64,000 nucleotides of DNA from Lepidonotus clava (taxonomy: Eukaryota > Annelida > Polychaeta > Phyllodocida > Polynoidae): positions 34,515,927 to 34,579,926 of the forward strand of contig OW387136.1 of assembly GCA_936440205.1 (NCBI GenBank), in the 5' to 3' direction. Position numbers and translations under genes: made by a program. Positions 43,020 through 52,402 of this stretch are shown piece by piece; positions within the stretch are counted from its first letter, which is position 1; the number at the start of each line of letters is the position of its first letter. The notes beneath the pieces were generated by a model that ran no database searches, was not told the DNA's origin, and saw only the letters and a program-made list of their open reading frames with translations.

Positions 43020-43838
43020 TTCAGAAGTACATATCTCTAAACCTATCCAAACAACTAGCACATGCCTGTACATCACCTTTAATTTAGATGTTTTATTGTG
43101 CATATAATGTGTTTTTAAGATACAGCTTAAATTTAAAAAACTATAACATTATCTTGTGGTTGTCAACGATACTACTGGTGAGGTGTATATCAGTGACTTT
43201 TGCCAAGAGAATAAAGCAGTAATGTCATATTTACTTTGAGTATTTTTGTGTAAAGCCTAGTAAAGTTCTATTACATGACCGTTACATTTTCAGTAAAGAT
43301 CAGTTTCATAAATCAGATTCTGTTTCATAGGGGGCACCACAAACTCATTTCTGCTTTATAGGAAAAAAGTTTTTGTAACAATAGCTATTTTACATGCATG
43401 ATCTTTGTATGTAAACCAACACAGTCTTGGTTTATGAGAACATACATCAACCAATTGTCCTTGGCATAATGGTTGATAAAATTATTGTACAAAAAAAAAG
43501 GCTTTACATCAATATAAAATAAGTGCGGTAGGTAAACACCTTTTCTGACTACCATGTCAACTGTAACCTTTCACACAGGACCTCAAACCTTTGTATCCAA
43601 TACAAGCCCCCAGCAGCTTACTGTTACTCCATACTAAGAGGCCAGTAATGCTGTGGCACAAAATCATACATGCCTAACTGGGACTAGATTTATCAATAAT
43701 GAACATATATTGATTTTGGTCCATTTGAAATGAGCTTTAATGTCTCATAATTCTTTTGCCTGAAATCTTAAAGTAAAGTTAATGTACTTAAAGTTCCTCA
43801 TAATTTGCAGAACATGACAACTGTAAGTGTAAGTAAAG

Positions 43839-44124
43839 GTCCTGCTTTAGAGTGGATACAATTAAAAGGGCTTCAAAGCTCCTTAAAGTTATTGTCTTGT
43901 AAATGTGCTTAACCCTTTCCGGCCTCCAGATGCTTTGAGACATCACCAGCGAAAACACGCCAGATGTATTGAGGCATCGCCAGCGAAAACACGCCAGATG
44001 CATTGAAGTATCTTTTCAATGAATCCCAAAATAGTGAATATAAAGCTACATATTAAGGAAAAATACCAGTTGCTGTTTCAAAACACTGAAAATTTCCATA
44101 ATTGTATCCACTCTAAAGCAGGAC
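43839..44124. repeat. 26-bp perfect inverted repeat enclosing 34-bp tandem units
   Basis: The 26-bp arms at 43839-43864 and 44099-44124 are exact reverse complements. Inside, a 34-bp unit starting CCAGATGCTTTGAG and ending GCGAAAACACG repeats about two and a half times (43926-44012). It directly precedes the LINE. It may be a small MITE or part of the LINE promoter region. Confidence 0.7.
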
Positions 44125-44231
44125 TATACATGCCTACGAGACCTACCAGGCTTTATATAACCTATCTGTGATCCCTCATGTGAACTTTTGAGCTCGTAAT
44201 TGTGAAAACCAAGTGAGATTTTACGAGTTTA

Positions 44232-45668
44232 ATGCCGCCGAAGACGAGAAGTAAAGCTACTTCCACCACAACACCAGTGGACAGCCCGGGCAAGGAGTTA
44301 AAAATAGACTCTAAGGTAAACAACATGGACGGGCAGGACGCTATTGAGGACTCCGTAGCTGACCAGACGCAAGGTACTGGATCTTCTATGGAGAAAACGC
44401 TGCAGAAAATACTCCAAAACCAACAGATAAGTGAAAATAAAAGTCAAGATCGATTCAAAAAACTTGATGAGTCAATCAAAGCATCAAAACTGTCATTTGA
44501 AACGTATACCAAAGCTAATGATGCAACGATAAAGTCAATGTCTGACGATATCACTACTATGAAATCAGAAATACTTGACCTCCAAGATGCTGTAAAAAGG
44601 CTCGGAGAAGAAATGAAAACAGCCCATGGTAAAATGGAAGACACGAATGAACTGTTGAATGATACTAGAGCTGACTTAAAATCAAAATCTGAGGTGATAG
44701 ACAAACTTGATCGAAAATATGTGAGTGATGACGAACAATTAAAACGTTGTCTTTTGATCCTGGATGGGGTAAATGAAAAAAATGCTAAGAAGCCAAGGGC
44801 AATCGCAATGCAACTATTAATTGATCTTGGTATCGAAGCAAAAGATAGTGACGTAATTGCGGCATATCGCCTGGGCCAAGTTAACACCAAATTTACAAGA
44901 CCATGTTCAATTCGTATACAGTTTGCAAGCCCCAATATCAAAGGAGAGATCTACAAGAACATTAGTAAGCTAAAAACTTTAGACGCATGGAAGGGCATTC
45001 ATGCGTCTGACGCATTGACAATCGTTGAGCAGAATGAAAGAAGGGATATGAGATGCATTTATGCGGCAGGGAAAGACAAAGGCTTGAACATTAAAATGCG
45101 TGGTAGTCACTTAATTATAGATGACAAACGGTTTACATATGCTGAGATCAATGAGCTACCATATGGACTTAACATGGAGAGTGTAAAAATCGTCGAGACT
45201 AAAGATGGGTGGGCATTTCAATCCCATCACGCCTATATGTCTAATATGTATCCTTGTGATATTGATTTTCAGGGGGATGTGTACAAGTCCGCTGAACACC
45301 TCTATTTTTCAGACATGGCACGACATCATAATAGGCTTGACTTATTGGATGACATCAAGGGTGCAAAGGATGGGTATCAAGCCAAACGAATAGCCAAAAT
45401 CATTCGAGTTGATCCCCAATGGGAACAGGTAAATGAGAAAGTGATGGGAAAAATTGTCAAGCTAAAATTTGACCAGAATGATAATATCTGTGATCGCCTA
45501 CTCAATACCAAAGGTTACCTCTATGAGGCGACTAGAGGAGATAAGTTCTCCTGCGGACTCACACTTGCAAATGCAAAAAATATCACGAAAGACAATATCC
45601 CAGGGCAAAACAAATTGGGTTTTATGTTATGCAACTACAGAGACGAGTACCTGACACAAAACAAGTAA
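44232..45668 (+). CDS. LINE ORF1 protein: coiled coil, L1-like RNA-binding region, C-terminal NADAR domain
   Basis: The 478-aa protein starts with a basic tail (PPKTRSK). A coiled coil spans about residues 53-168. An L1-ORF1-like (Transposase_22-type) RRM and C-terminal region spans about 170-310, with RCLLILDGV, AYRLG, RPCSIRIQF and a closing ELPYGL. Residues about 332-474 then follow the NADAR (YbiA-like) fold: SNMYPC, Y-x-SAEHLYF (Glu355), WEQVNEKVM, LKF, a YEATRGDKF block (Glu432, Asp437) and a final GQNKLGFMLCNYRDEYL. The Trp usually found after the Asp block is not seen here. NADAR proteins act in NAD/ADP-ribose chemistry; some reverse guanine ADP-ribosylation. In ORF1 it would sit on the LINE ribonucleoprotein. 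The fusion and domain order are seen directly; activity is inference. Confidence 0.88.
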   Translation: MPPKTRSKATSTTTPVDSPGKELKIDSKVNNMDGQDAIEDSVADQTQGTGSSMEKTLQKILQNQQISENKSQDRFKKLDESIKASKLSFETYTKANDATIKSMSDDITTMKSEILDLQDAVKRLGEEMKTAHGKMEDTNELLNDTRADLKSKSEVIDKLDRKYVSDDEQLKRCLLILDGVNEKNAKKPRAIAMQLLIDLGIEAKDSDVIAAYRLGQVNTKFTRPCSIRIQFASPNIKGEIYKNISKLKTLDAWKGIHASDALTIVEQNERRDMRCIYAAGKDKGLNIKMRGSHLIIDDKRFTYAEINELPYGLNMESVKIVETKDGWAFQSHHAYMSNMYPCDIDFQGDVYKSAEHLYFSDMARHHNRLDLLDDIKGAKDGYQAKRIAKIIRVDPQWEQVNEKVMGKIVKLKFDQNDNICDRLLNTKGYLYEATRGDKFSCGLTLANAKNITKDNIPGQNKLGFMLCNYRDEYLTQNK

Positions 45669-46270
45669 TGTAACTAATTGCATCGTCAGGCTATGTAGGC
45701 CTATTTCGAGGTGGATCAATCATTACTGCTATCTAAAAATACTTAGTATGTCGTGACGGCCTATGGTAGTTAAAATGAAGGTTACTGGGTCAAAGTTATG
45801 TATATAGAAAATAAGAGGAGATTAGCAGAATGTAAATGAAAGAAATCATTCTCGTGTGAAATTTCAATTGATGTGGAAAATGACATGAAATTTGTGAAAC
45901 TATGAATAAATCGTTGTCTCTATATAAATATATATGATACAAATTAACACCTTTACTCTCGACTTCCTTTTATATTATACTATATGGTTTTTAAATATTT
46001 ATTATTATATTTACTCTCACTCATGTCTCTGATAGGAGGAGAGTCTTAGCCTTTTTAGTATTGCTATTATATATTTGGACTAAACGTTGAAGTGGTTCAA
46101 AGAATTAAATATATAACATCAGGGGTTATCTATACCGTTCCTGATGAATTTTATTGTGATGTTGATAACATGGAAAAATGAAATGGCAATGGAGTTCATG
46201 ATGAGAAGTCAGGCTAGATGGCTAAGCATGAAATACAATAGATTTAAATACGTTTGAGAATTCAAAGGGA
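45669..46270 (+). other. Inter-ORF spacer of the LINE
   Basis: This AT-rich stretch of about 600 bp has no open frame of note. A TATATAAATATAT tract at about 45923 and several short upstream ATGs precede ORF2. Such a long gap is uncommon, and how ORF2 is translated from the bicistronic RNA is not evident. Confidence 0.6.
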
Positions 46271-48964
46271 ATGCATATGGCCCATTTAAATATTAGAAGT
46301 CTTAATAATAAATGGGACCTGGTTAAAGCATCCTTTGCAGATACCAAAATTGCTATTCTCTGTTTTTCGGAAACATGGCTACATAAGAACTTGCCCTCCA
46401 ATTTGTTTAATATTAATAGTAATTTAGACCTAATACGATTTGATAGAGGTTGGTCAGATCAAAATGATGGCACTATTAAAAAAGGAGGTGGTTTAGCTAT
46501 ATATATTAACAATAATCTTGACTATTCAGACACAAATTTTGCCTACCTTAACAAAAGCACAAAAGACATTGAATGTCAGTGGATATCTATTAAACAAAAG
46601 CCCAACAAAAAAATTGTTGTTGTGAATATATATAGACCACCTCAGGGAAATATTGAGAAATTTATGGAAGTTTTAGATTCCTCATTATCGGAGCTAGATC
46701 TGGGAAAAATCGAATTATTTATCACAGGGGATTTTAATATCGATATGATGGATAGAGGTACACAAACTAAAGATTTTAAAAACTTGATTCAACAGTATGG
46801 ATTACGCCAATTGATCAAAGAACCAACCCATTACTCTAATACTAAAGATTCATGTATTGATCTATTTATTACAAATTCAAATTTTGTTAGTTATGCTGGT
46901 GCAGGAGACGTGAATTTAAGTGATCATCAGATTATTTACCTGACTAGAAAAAAGATCAAAGTAAAAAATAAGAAGTGTTCTTTTATTGGACGTAGCTATA
47001 GAAATTATGATAAAATCAAATTTCAACAAGACTTATTGAATATAGATTGGACTTATTACGAACAATTAAAAACAATATCAGATAAATGGAATGAGTTGGT
47101 TAGAATTATTACGATATGTATTGATCGACAATGCCCTATCAAACATTTTAAGATTAAAAAAGAAAAACAGCCTTGGATTACAGCTCCCCTTATAGAACTG
47201 ATTAAGGACAAGGACTTTGCATTAAGGCATGCAAAAAGAAGTAAAGATAAGGACGCATGGAAAGCTGCTAAAGTAATCAGGAACAATTGTACTAAAAGAC
47301 TGAGACAAGCCAGAGCAGAATATATTAAAGAAAACTTAAACAATAATGCAAATGACCCCAAAAAGTTTTGGAAAAACATAAACTCTGTATTACCCAATAA
47401 TAAAGTAAGAAATAGTAATATTGAACTTATTGACCAAACTACAAAAACCAAAATTGTTCCTGAAGACACAGCTAGCTATATTAATAACTTCTTTATCAAT
47501 ATAGGACCTAATTTGGCGAAAGATTGTAATGTGGAATGGTCTTATGATGGAATTTTAATTGAAGATACTGTACTTAATATCAATACGAACTTGTTGGAAG
47601 TACTAGAGTTAATTAAATCAATCAACTTGAATAAGTCTACATGTATTTTGAATCTGTCGAGTCAAATTATTCGTGATGCTTTTATAATAATTCCGGATAA
47701 AATTGTAGATCTTTTTAATGTATCTTTTATTACAGAGGAAATCCCGGAATCTTGGAAAAATGCAATTGTTACTCCGCTACAGAAACCGGGTGATAAAACT
47801 CTAGTTACAAATCTTAGACCAGTTTCTAATTTACCTGTGATATCAAAATTAATCGAAAAAATTGTTCATAAGAGAATTTATAATCACCTGGAGACACATG
47901 ATATATTGAATGAAAAACAAGGAGGTTTTCGCCCGAAACGCTCAACTGTTGGTACTACAGCAGCATACTTAAATGATATTTATACAGCCATAAATAAAAA
48001 TAAATTTACTATATCAGTCTATCTAGATATGATGAAAGCTTTCGATACAGTTAACCACTCTATATTATTAAAGAAAATTTGGAATATTGGTATTAAAGGT
48101 GGATTATTCAATTGGCTTAAAAATTACTTGACCGATAGACATCAGTCAACTGCTGTAAATGGTACTGTATCTAAAAAAGAGAAAATATTGTGTGGAGTCC
48201 CACAAGGGAGCGTTTTAGGGCCTCTTTTATTTCTTATATATATAAATGATATTTCAAATGTTGTAGAGTTTTCAAGTGTTTCACTTTATGCAGACGATAC
48301 AGTGTTGTACCAAATGGGAAATGATATTGATACTGCATTTGATCTTATTCAGCAAGATTTGAATAGCATTGGAAAATGGTGCAATAGAAATAAATTATCT
48401 ATTAATTGTAAAAAAACCAAGTACTGTATTTATGGAACTAGATCAATTGTCAAGAAAAGTAAATACCCAGATAAAGATTTATCCCTGAACAGATATATAC
48501 TAGAACGAGTATGTTCATATAAATACCTTGGGTTTATTTTGGACGAACAATTGACATTTAACAAACATGTAAATGAATTAACTAAAATTGTATCATATAA
48601 ACTGTATCTGTTTACAAAAATACGGAAATATTTAACAAATGAAGCGAGTATTATGGTTTTTAAAATTTCCATTTTACCTATTTTAGAATATGGTGATATT
48701 ATTTATGATGGAACTACGGTTGAAAATATCAAATCTATTGAGAAATTGTTTTATAGAGGACTTCGGATAAGTCTAAATGTTAATAATAAGATGACTAAAG
48801 AACAATTATGTGAACAATGTAAAATTGTAAGTATTGATCATCGAAGGTATTGTCATATTTTAAATTTTATGTACAAGAATACAAATGATGTCTCTTTACT
48901 AAAACCCAAAGGAAAAGATACGCGTCTACATGAAGGACCTGTGTTTAGCACGGGAAGAATTTGA
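46271..48964 (+). CDS. LINE ORF2: AP endonuclease-reverse transcriptase
   Basis: The 897-aa frame begins directly at the endonuclease. It has HLNIRSL (Asn7), SETWL (Glu34), YRPPQ (121-125), TGDFNID (Asp154, Asn156), CIDLFI (Asp197) and SDH (217-219), a full AP-endonuclease set. After a basic linker rich in Lys the reverse transcriptase carries GGFRPKRST (about 554), YLDMMKAFD (about 585), GVPQGSVLGPLLF and YADD (about 672). The thumb and CSYKYLGF/LFYRGLRIS regions follow. The frame stops after GPVFSTGRI. The related copy at 4.5 kb continues with a WNE-containing tail, so this protein is probably short by some tens of residues. All catalytic residues are present. Confidence 0.93.
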   Translation: MHMAHLNIRSLNNKWDLVKASFADTKIAILCFSETWLHKNLPSNLFNINSNLDLIRFDRGWSDQNDGTIKKGGGLAIYINNNLDYSDTNFAYLNKSTKDIECQWISIKQKPNKKIVVVNIYRPPQGNIEKFMEVLDSSLSELDLGKIELFITGDFNIDMMDRGTQTKDFKNLIQQYGLRQLIKEPTHYSNTKDSCIDLFITNSNFVSYAGAGDVNLSDHQIIYLTRKKIKVKNKKCSFIGRSYRNYDKIKFQQDLLNIDWTYYEQLKTISDKWNELVRIITICIDRQCPIKHFKIKKEKQPWITAPLIELIKDKDFALRHAKRSKDKDAWKAAKVIRNNCTKRLRQARAEYIKENLNNNANDPKKFWKNINSVLPNNKVRNSNIELIDQTTKTKIVPEDTASYINNFFINIGPNLAKDCNVEWSYDGILIEDTVLNINTNLLEVLELIKSINLNKSTCILNLSSQIIRDAFIIIPDKIVDLFNVSFITEEIPESWKNAIVTPLQKPGDKTLVTNLRPVSNLPVISKLIEKIVHKRIYNHLETHDILNEKQGGFRPKRSTVGTTAAYLNDIYTAINKNKFTISVYLDMMKAFDTVNHSILLKKIWNIGIKGGLFNWLKNYLTDRHQSTAVNGTVSKKEKILCGVPQGSVLGPLLFLIYINDISNVVEFSSVSLYADDTVLYQMGNDIDTAFDLIQQDLNSIGKWCNRNKLSINCKKTKYCIYGTRSIVKKSKYPDKDLSLNRYILERVCSYKYLGFILDEQLTFNKHVNELTKIVSYKLYLFTKIRKYLTNEASIMVFKISILPILEYGDIIYDGTTVENIKSIEKLFYRGLRISLNVNNKMTKEQLCEQCKIVSIDHRRYCHILNFMYKNTNDVSLLKPKGKDTRLHEGPVFSTGRI

Positions 48965-49300
48965 ACTCATACATTCGACAGGCTCGGGCTTGTCTGAAAC
49001 CACTTCCTCTAAAACGTGTCAAGGAGTGTAAGTCTTACTCCACGATTATCCCTGAAAAATCATAGTATCATTATACTACCCATAGCAGTGGGCGTGTTAG
49101 GTAATACTTTTGCGCTCACCTCAAAGTTTCCCTTCCCCTTCTGGCGTGTATATAAGTGTAAGTCAGGGGGTGTTAATTATATTGTGTCACAATAGTCCCG
49201 TCCGCTCATAGTTCTCTTCACACGCCCAACCTTCTCGGCGTCTTAACGTACCTACCCTCCATTCAGGCACCAATATAATTGCCAGCAGTGGCGTACCCAG
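48965..49300 (+). other. TATA-bearing sequence joined to the truncated LINE end
   Basis: This more GC-rich DNA replaces the expected LINE 3' end. A GTATATAAG box lies at about 49147-49155 and is followed by pyrimidine-rich sequence and ACGTACCTACC. It could be a promoter or an old solo LTR. Ends and target duplication are not recognisable. Confidence 0.3.
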
Positions 49301-52300
49301 TCCCCCCACTTCCCACATTTGTGCATATATCTATAAACGCCGGTTGATATTGGTTTCCAAGCTCAACAAAAATAATACTCAGTTTCCTGACCTAATAAGA
49401 ATAGATGAGGCTGAAGCGCAGAAGGAGTAGCCTATAGTGTGCACACAACTAGGGTAAAACAGGGTTGTATCGCTCACATTGGTAGGCCTATATCATTAGC
49501 GCATTTAGTTTTTTAAACCCTTACATATAGAAACAAAAGTTATATAAAATCAAAATAATTCATAATAATTAATCAAATGCGTAAAAACAGCGATAAAGCG
49601 TGATTTAACTTTATAACCTCTATGAATAATCAATAATGAAACAATTGTCTCCCATGATGTTGGGTACAACCCTTATCATGAAATGAAAGTAATATTTTTG
49701 AGAAAACTTATCAAATATAGCATATCAATAATGGTTTTCCATCCCATGAAAGTGACGTCCAATAGGCCTATTTCTAAAAAAAAAATAGGGTTAGTTCAAC
49801 CCCCCCCCCTCCACAAATTCCTGGGACCGTCCACCCCTGTCCCTTCGATACAGTACTAGTTTAACTAAAACAGGTAGAAATATAGCATTTTTAAAACAGA
49901 TTTTCTTGAAACACATTATTTGGGAGTTAAACCAGGCTGCCTAAACCAGATTCTTAAACTTCTTGGAAATACAGGGTGAAAGGGCTGAAAGCGCAAATGG
50001 TTTTCACTGAAAATGATAATATTAAATAACCTTGACTACACATAAAACTATTATTTTGTGTGATTTCAAGTTTTTACCCTTATTTAACTCTCGACATAAG
50101 AAATGATAAATGCGCTATATTAGCCTGACGGGCCATGCCCCCCCTCCCCCCCCTCCCCTGTTAAATAATGTTGTTTAAAAAGGGGCCCCTCCCACGTAGA
50201 TTAATGCATTAGCCCCTCCCCCCCCCCCCCTCCCCCCTAGAAATGCCTGGGTCCGCCCCTGCATCCCTCCGGACCGGCCCGTGGGCCATCTTTTCATTTC
50301 AATACCATTATTACAAATATAACTTCCCAAAAAAAAATTTGGAGTGGCAGGTGGTAATCGAGTGCATGAGGTTCGATTAGCTCCTACCACCCAGGTCTGG
50401 CGAATTCATCTGTGCCATTATTCAGTTCATTTCATTTCATTAGTTTGCACAACCAGACCCAATTACGTATAGAGTTTGCGACATATATATACCGTAGGTG
50501 TAATCGGGGCAACGAGAAAGGTGTTTACCAAAAAGAGACACTTTGTAGTTTCGGTCCTTGTGTTTCAGTGGGTTTTCCGATTTGGAAAACAAGCAATACC
50601 ACAAGTTATTAATTTTGATCGCCCTCAATTGTCACTGATGTGTCTCTATCAACTTCAATTTACATTGCCCGTCATCGTTTTCCCCAACGTAGTTTCGACG
50701 TATTTGGTCCTGCGACCGGAAGGACCTCTAGACGGCTTTTCGCTGGTTTCCGACGTCATCGTATTATTGAACCCGGTGGATTTTTGGCTACCAGCTATCT
50801 CTCCTGGCCCCGGGTTCGAATCCCCTTCATGCCTTACGTTTTTCGTTCATCCATCAGACTTGTATTATCAAATTAATGATAAGGATAGGACTACTCTGAA
50901 CCCTAATCGTCATGTCAAGAGAGGAGGTTGATTGTTAACTTATTTTAAACAGGATCGGGACGTTACGCTTTTTAAAGGATAACTCTCCATTTGTAATCGA
51001 AAAGTTGTTAAATCAAAAAGACCCTTAAAAAAAAAGGAAAATTATAAAAAAAAAAAAAAAAAAAAAACCTGCTCGAACCCGCCCTCTCCTCAACTACTAA
51101 TTTTAAACATGATAGTCCTAATGGTAATGAGACTGATCCGGCTTAAATTCCTAATATTATAATATTAATATATATACTTCTTGCAAACATTCTAAATAAC
51201 CTTCTTTCCCGATCTTAGCATCTGAATAAACAGGAGACACTGGGCATCACACTTCATTTAAATTAATTGTCTCAGTTAAATACGACCATTAGTTAACAAG
51301 TTCCATGTACTTTTTAAGTAACATGACAGAAAGCATTTTCGCGATTCTGCAGCTATCCCTCGCTCCCCTCTTCCCTTGTGCATAACATTTCCTAATAAAC
51401 CAGGTCCATTCCTAACGGCGGCAAAGTTTGGAAGCGTCCATCATGGCCGGCCTTAATCCATTAACACCCATAAGTACCCGGAAGCACCCCATCTAATCTG
51501 TACCCCCCTCTGACATCTGACAAGGGCAGGGGCACAGTCTTGGTAATCACATAACTCACACCAAACCCACTCAAGAGCGACACAGGTATCATGCTGGGTG
51601 TCATCTGACGGACTCCCCGCCATTAATCAGGGGTTAGTTATCGAGTTAACACGGGCCAGAGTTGCCCCATGCAGGGAACCTGCTGGGTCGGGCACTTCCA
51701 TACCCAACCTACGTTCGCCTGCAAAGCACATGTAGCTAAATCTTTGACAGGCCTATTTCACCCTACCATCCATCGCCCCTCCCACCCGGAAAACCATTTA
51801 CCCTTACCATCCATAGATGGAGTATTAAAAGTGTTTGAAATTAACTTCTTTTGAAGTCATCCGTGAGAGATGAGATTCATTAAAAATTAATTAAACATTT
51901 TCTGTATGGATAAAAGGTACCTCCCGGCCTATATAACTACCCTAAATAATTCACCTTAAACTGGGTCTAAGCTGGTTAGATATAAAGCCGACCTTAAGGT
52001 TTGAGACTAATTTCAGCCAGTCCAGACTTAAATCGGCCTGAACTCCATATAAACCACCTGCAAATAAAACCTATAAATATCAGGCAGTAATGGCATTTAC
52101 AGGCTTTCTCACTTCTGATCCACAAGTTAAGGAACCCCATGCCAACAATTCATTTTGAAGTCTGCCTTCCAATTCAATTAGAACAAGCCGACACCCTAAC
52201 CAACGAAAGCTTACAAGCAAGCATACGCGTAAGCTTATACTCTTCGCACGGCTTTTCTTTTGGCATTAACGTAAGCTTAAGGTTTCTGCACGGAGGTCAA

Positions 52301-52360
52301 AACCTTTAGATCCCAGGTGCATGTGGCGACTGTCTGTCTACTCCTTCCTGTGACTGGGAA
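49301..52360. other. Spacer with C-rich tracts and a retroposed A-tailed segment
   Basis: C-runs with GGGTCCGCCCCTG-type MITE ends occur at 49799-49840 and 50138-50260. A GGTGGTAATCGA/TCGATTAGCTCC hairpin lies at about 50348-50390. The segment up to an A-rich tail at 51026-51066 contains a B-box-like GGGTTCGAATCCCC at 50811 and may be a retroposon. The plus-strand frame at 50476-50931 has no recognised family. Nothing genic is seen from 51100 to 52300. AAGCTTA motifs cluster at 52206-52275, upstream of the envelope frame. Confidence 0.45.
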
Positions 52361-52402
52361 AAAGTAATAAAAGACTAGAGCGGTCTCTAGCCTGCATCAG
52401 AC

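Larger units (their letters stand above)
44125..48964 (+). mobile_element. Two-ORF LINE with a NADAR domain in ORF1; 3' end missing
   Basis: A short 5' leader, ORF1 (44232-45668), a spacer of about 600 bp and ORF2 (46271-48964) form a non-LTR retrotransposon of the AP-endonuclease type. Both frames are open over their full visible length, which indicates a young copy. Compared with the fragment at 3630-5020, the last 40 or so codons of ORF2 and the whole 3' untranslated region with its A-rich tail are absent: homology stops at about 48955. Loss at the 3' end is unusual, because target-primed reverse transcription normally truncates the 5' end. The clade is probably within the Jockey/CR1/L2 group; I cannot place it more precisely by eye. 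Confidence 0.88.

Noticed and set aside
44444-44941. 165-codon minus-strand frame opposite LINE ORF1
   Set aside because: It is the antisense shadow of the coiled-coil region; no independent signals.
50790-50860. Possible tRNA gene (GGGTTCGAATCCCC)
   Set aside because: Only the B-box is good. The T-stem pairs at about three positions and no acceptor or anticodon arm fits, so a retroposon remnant is more likely.
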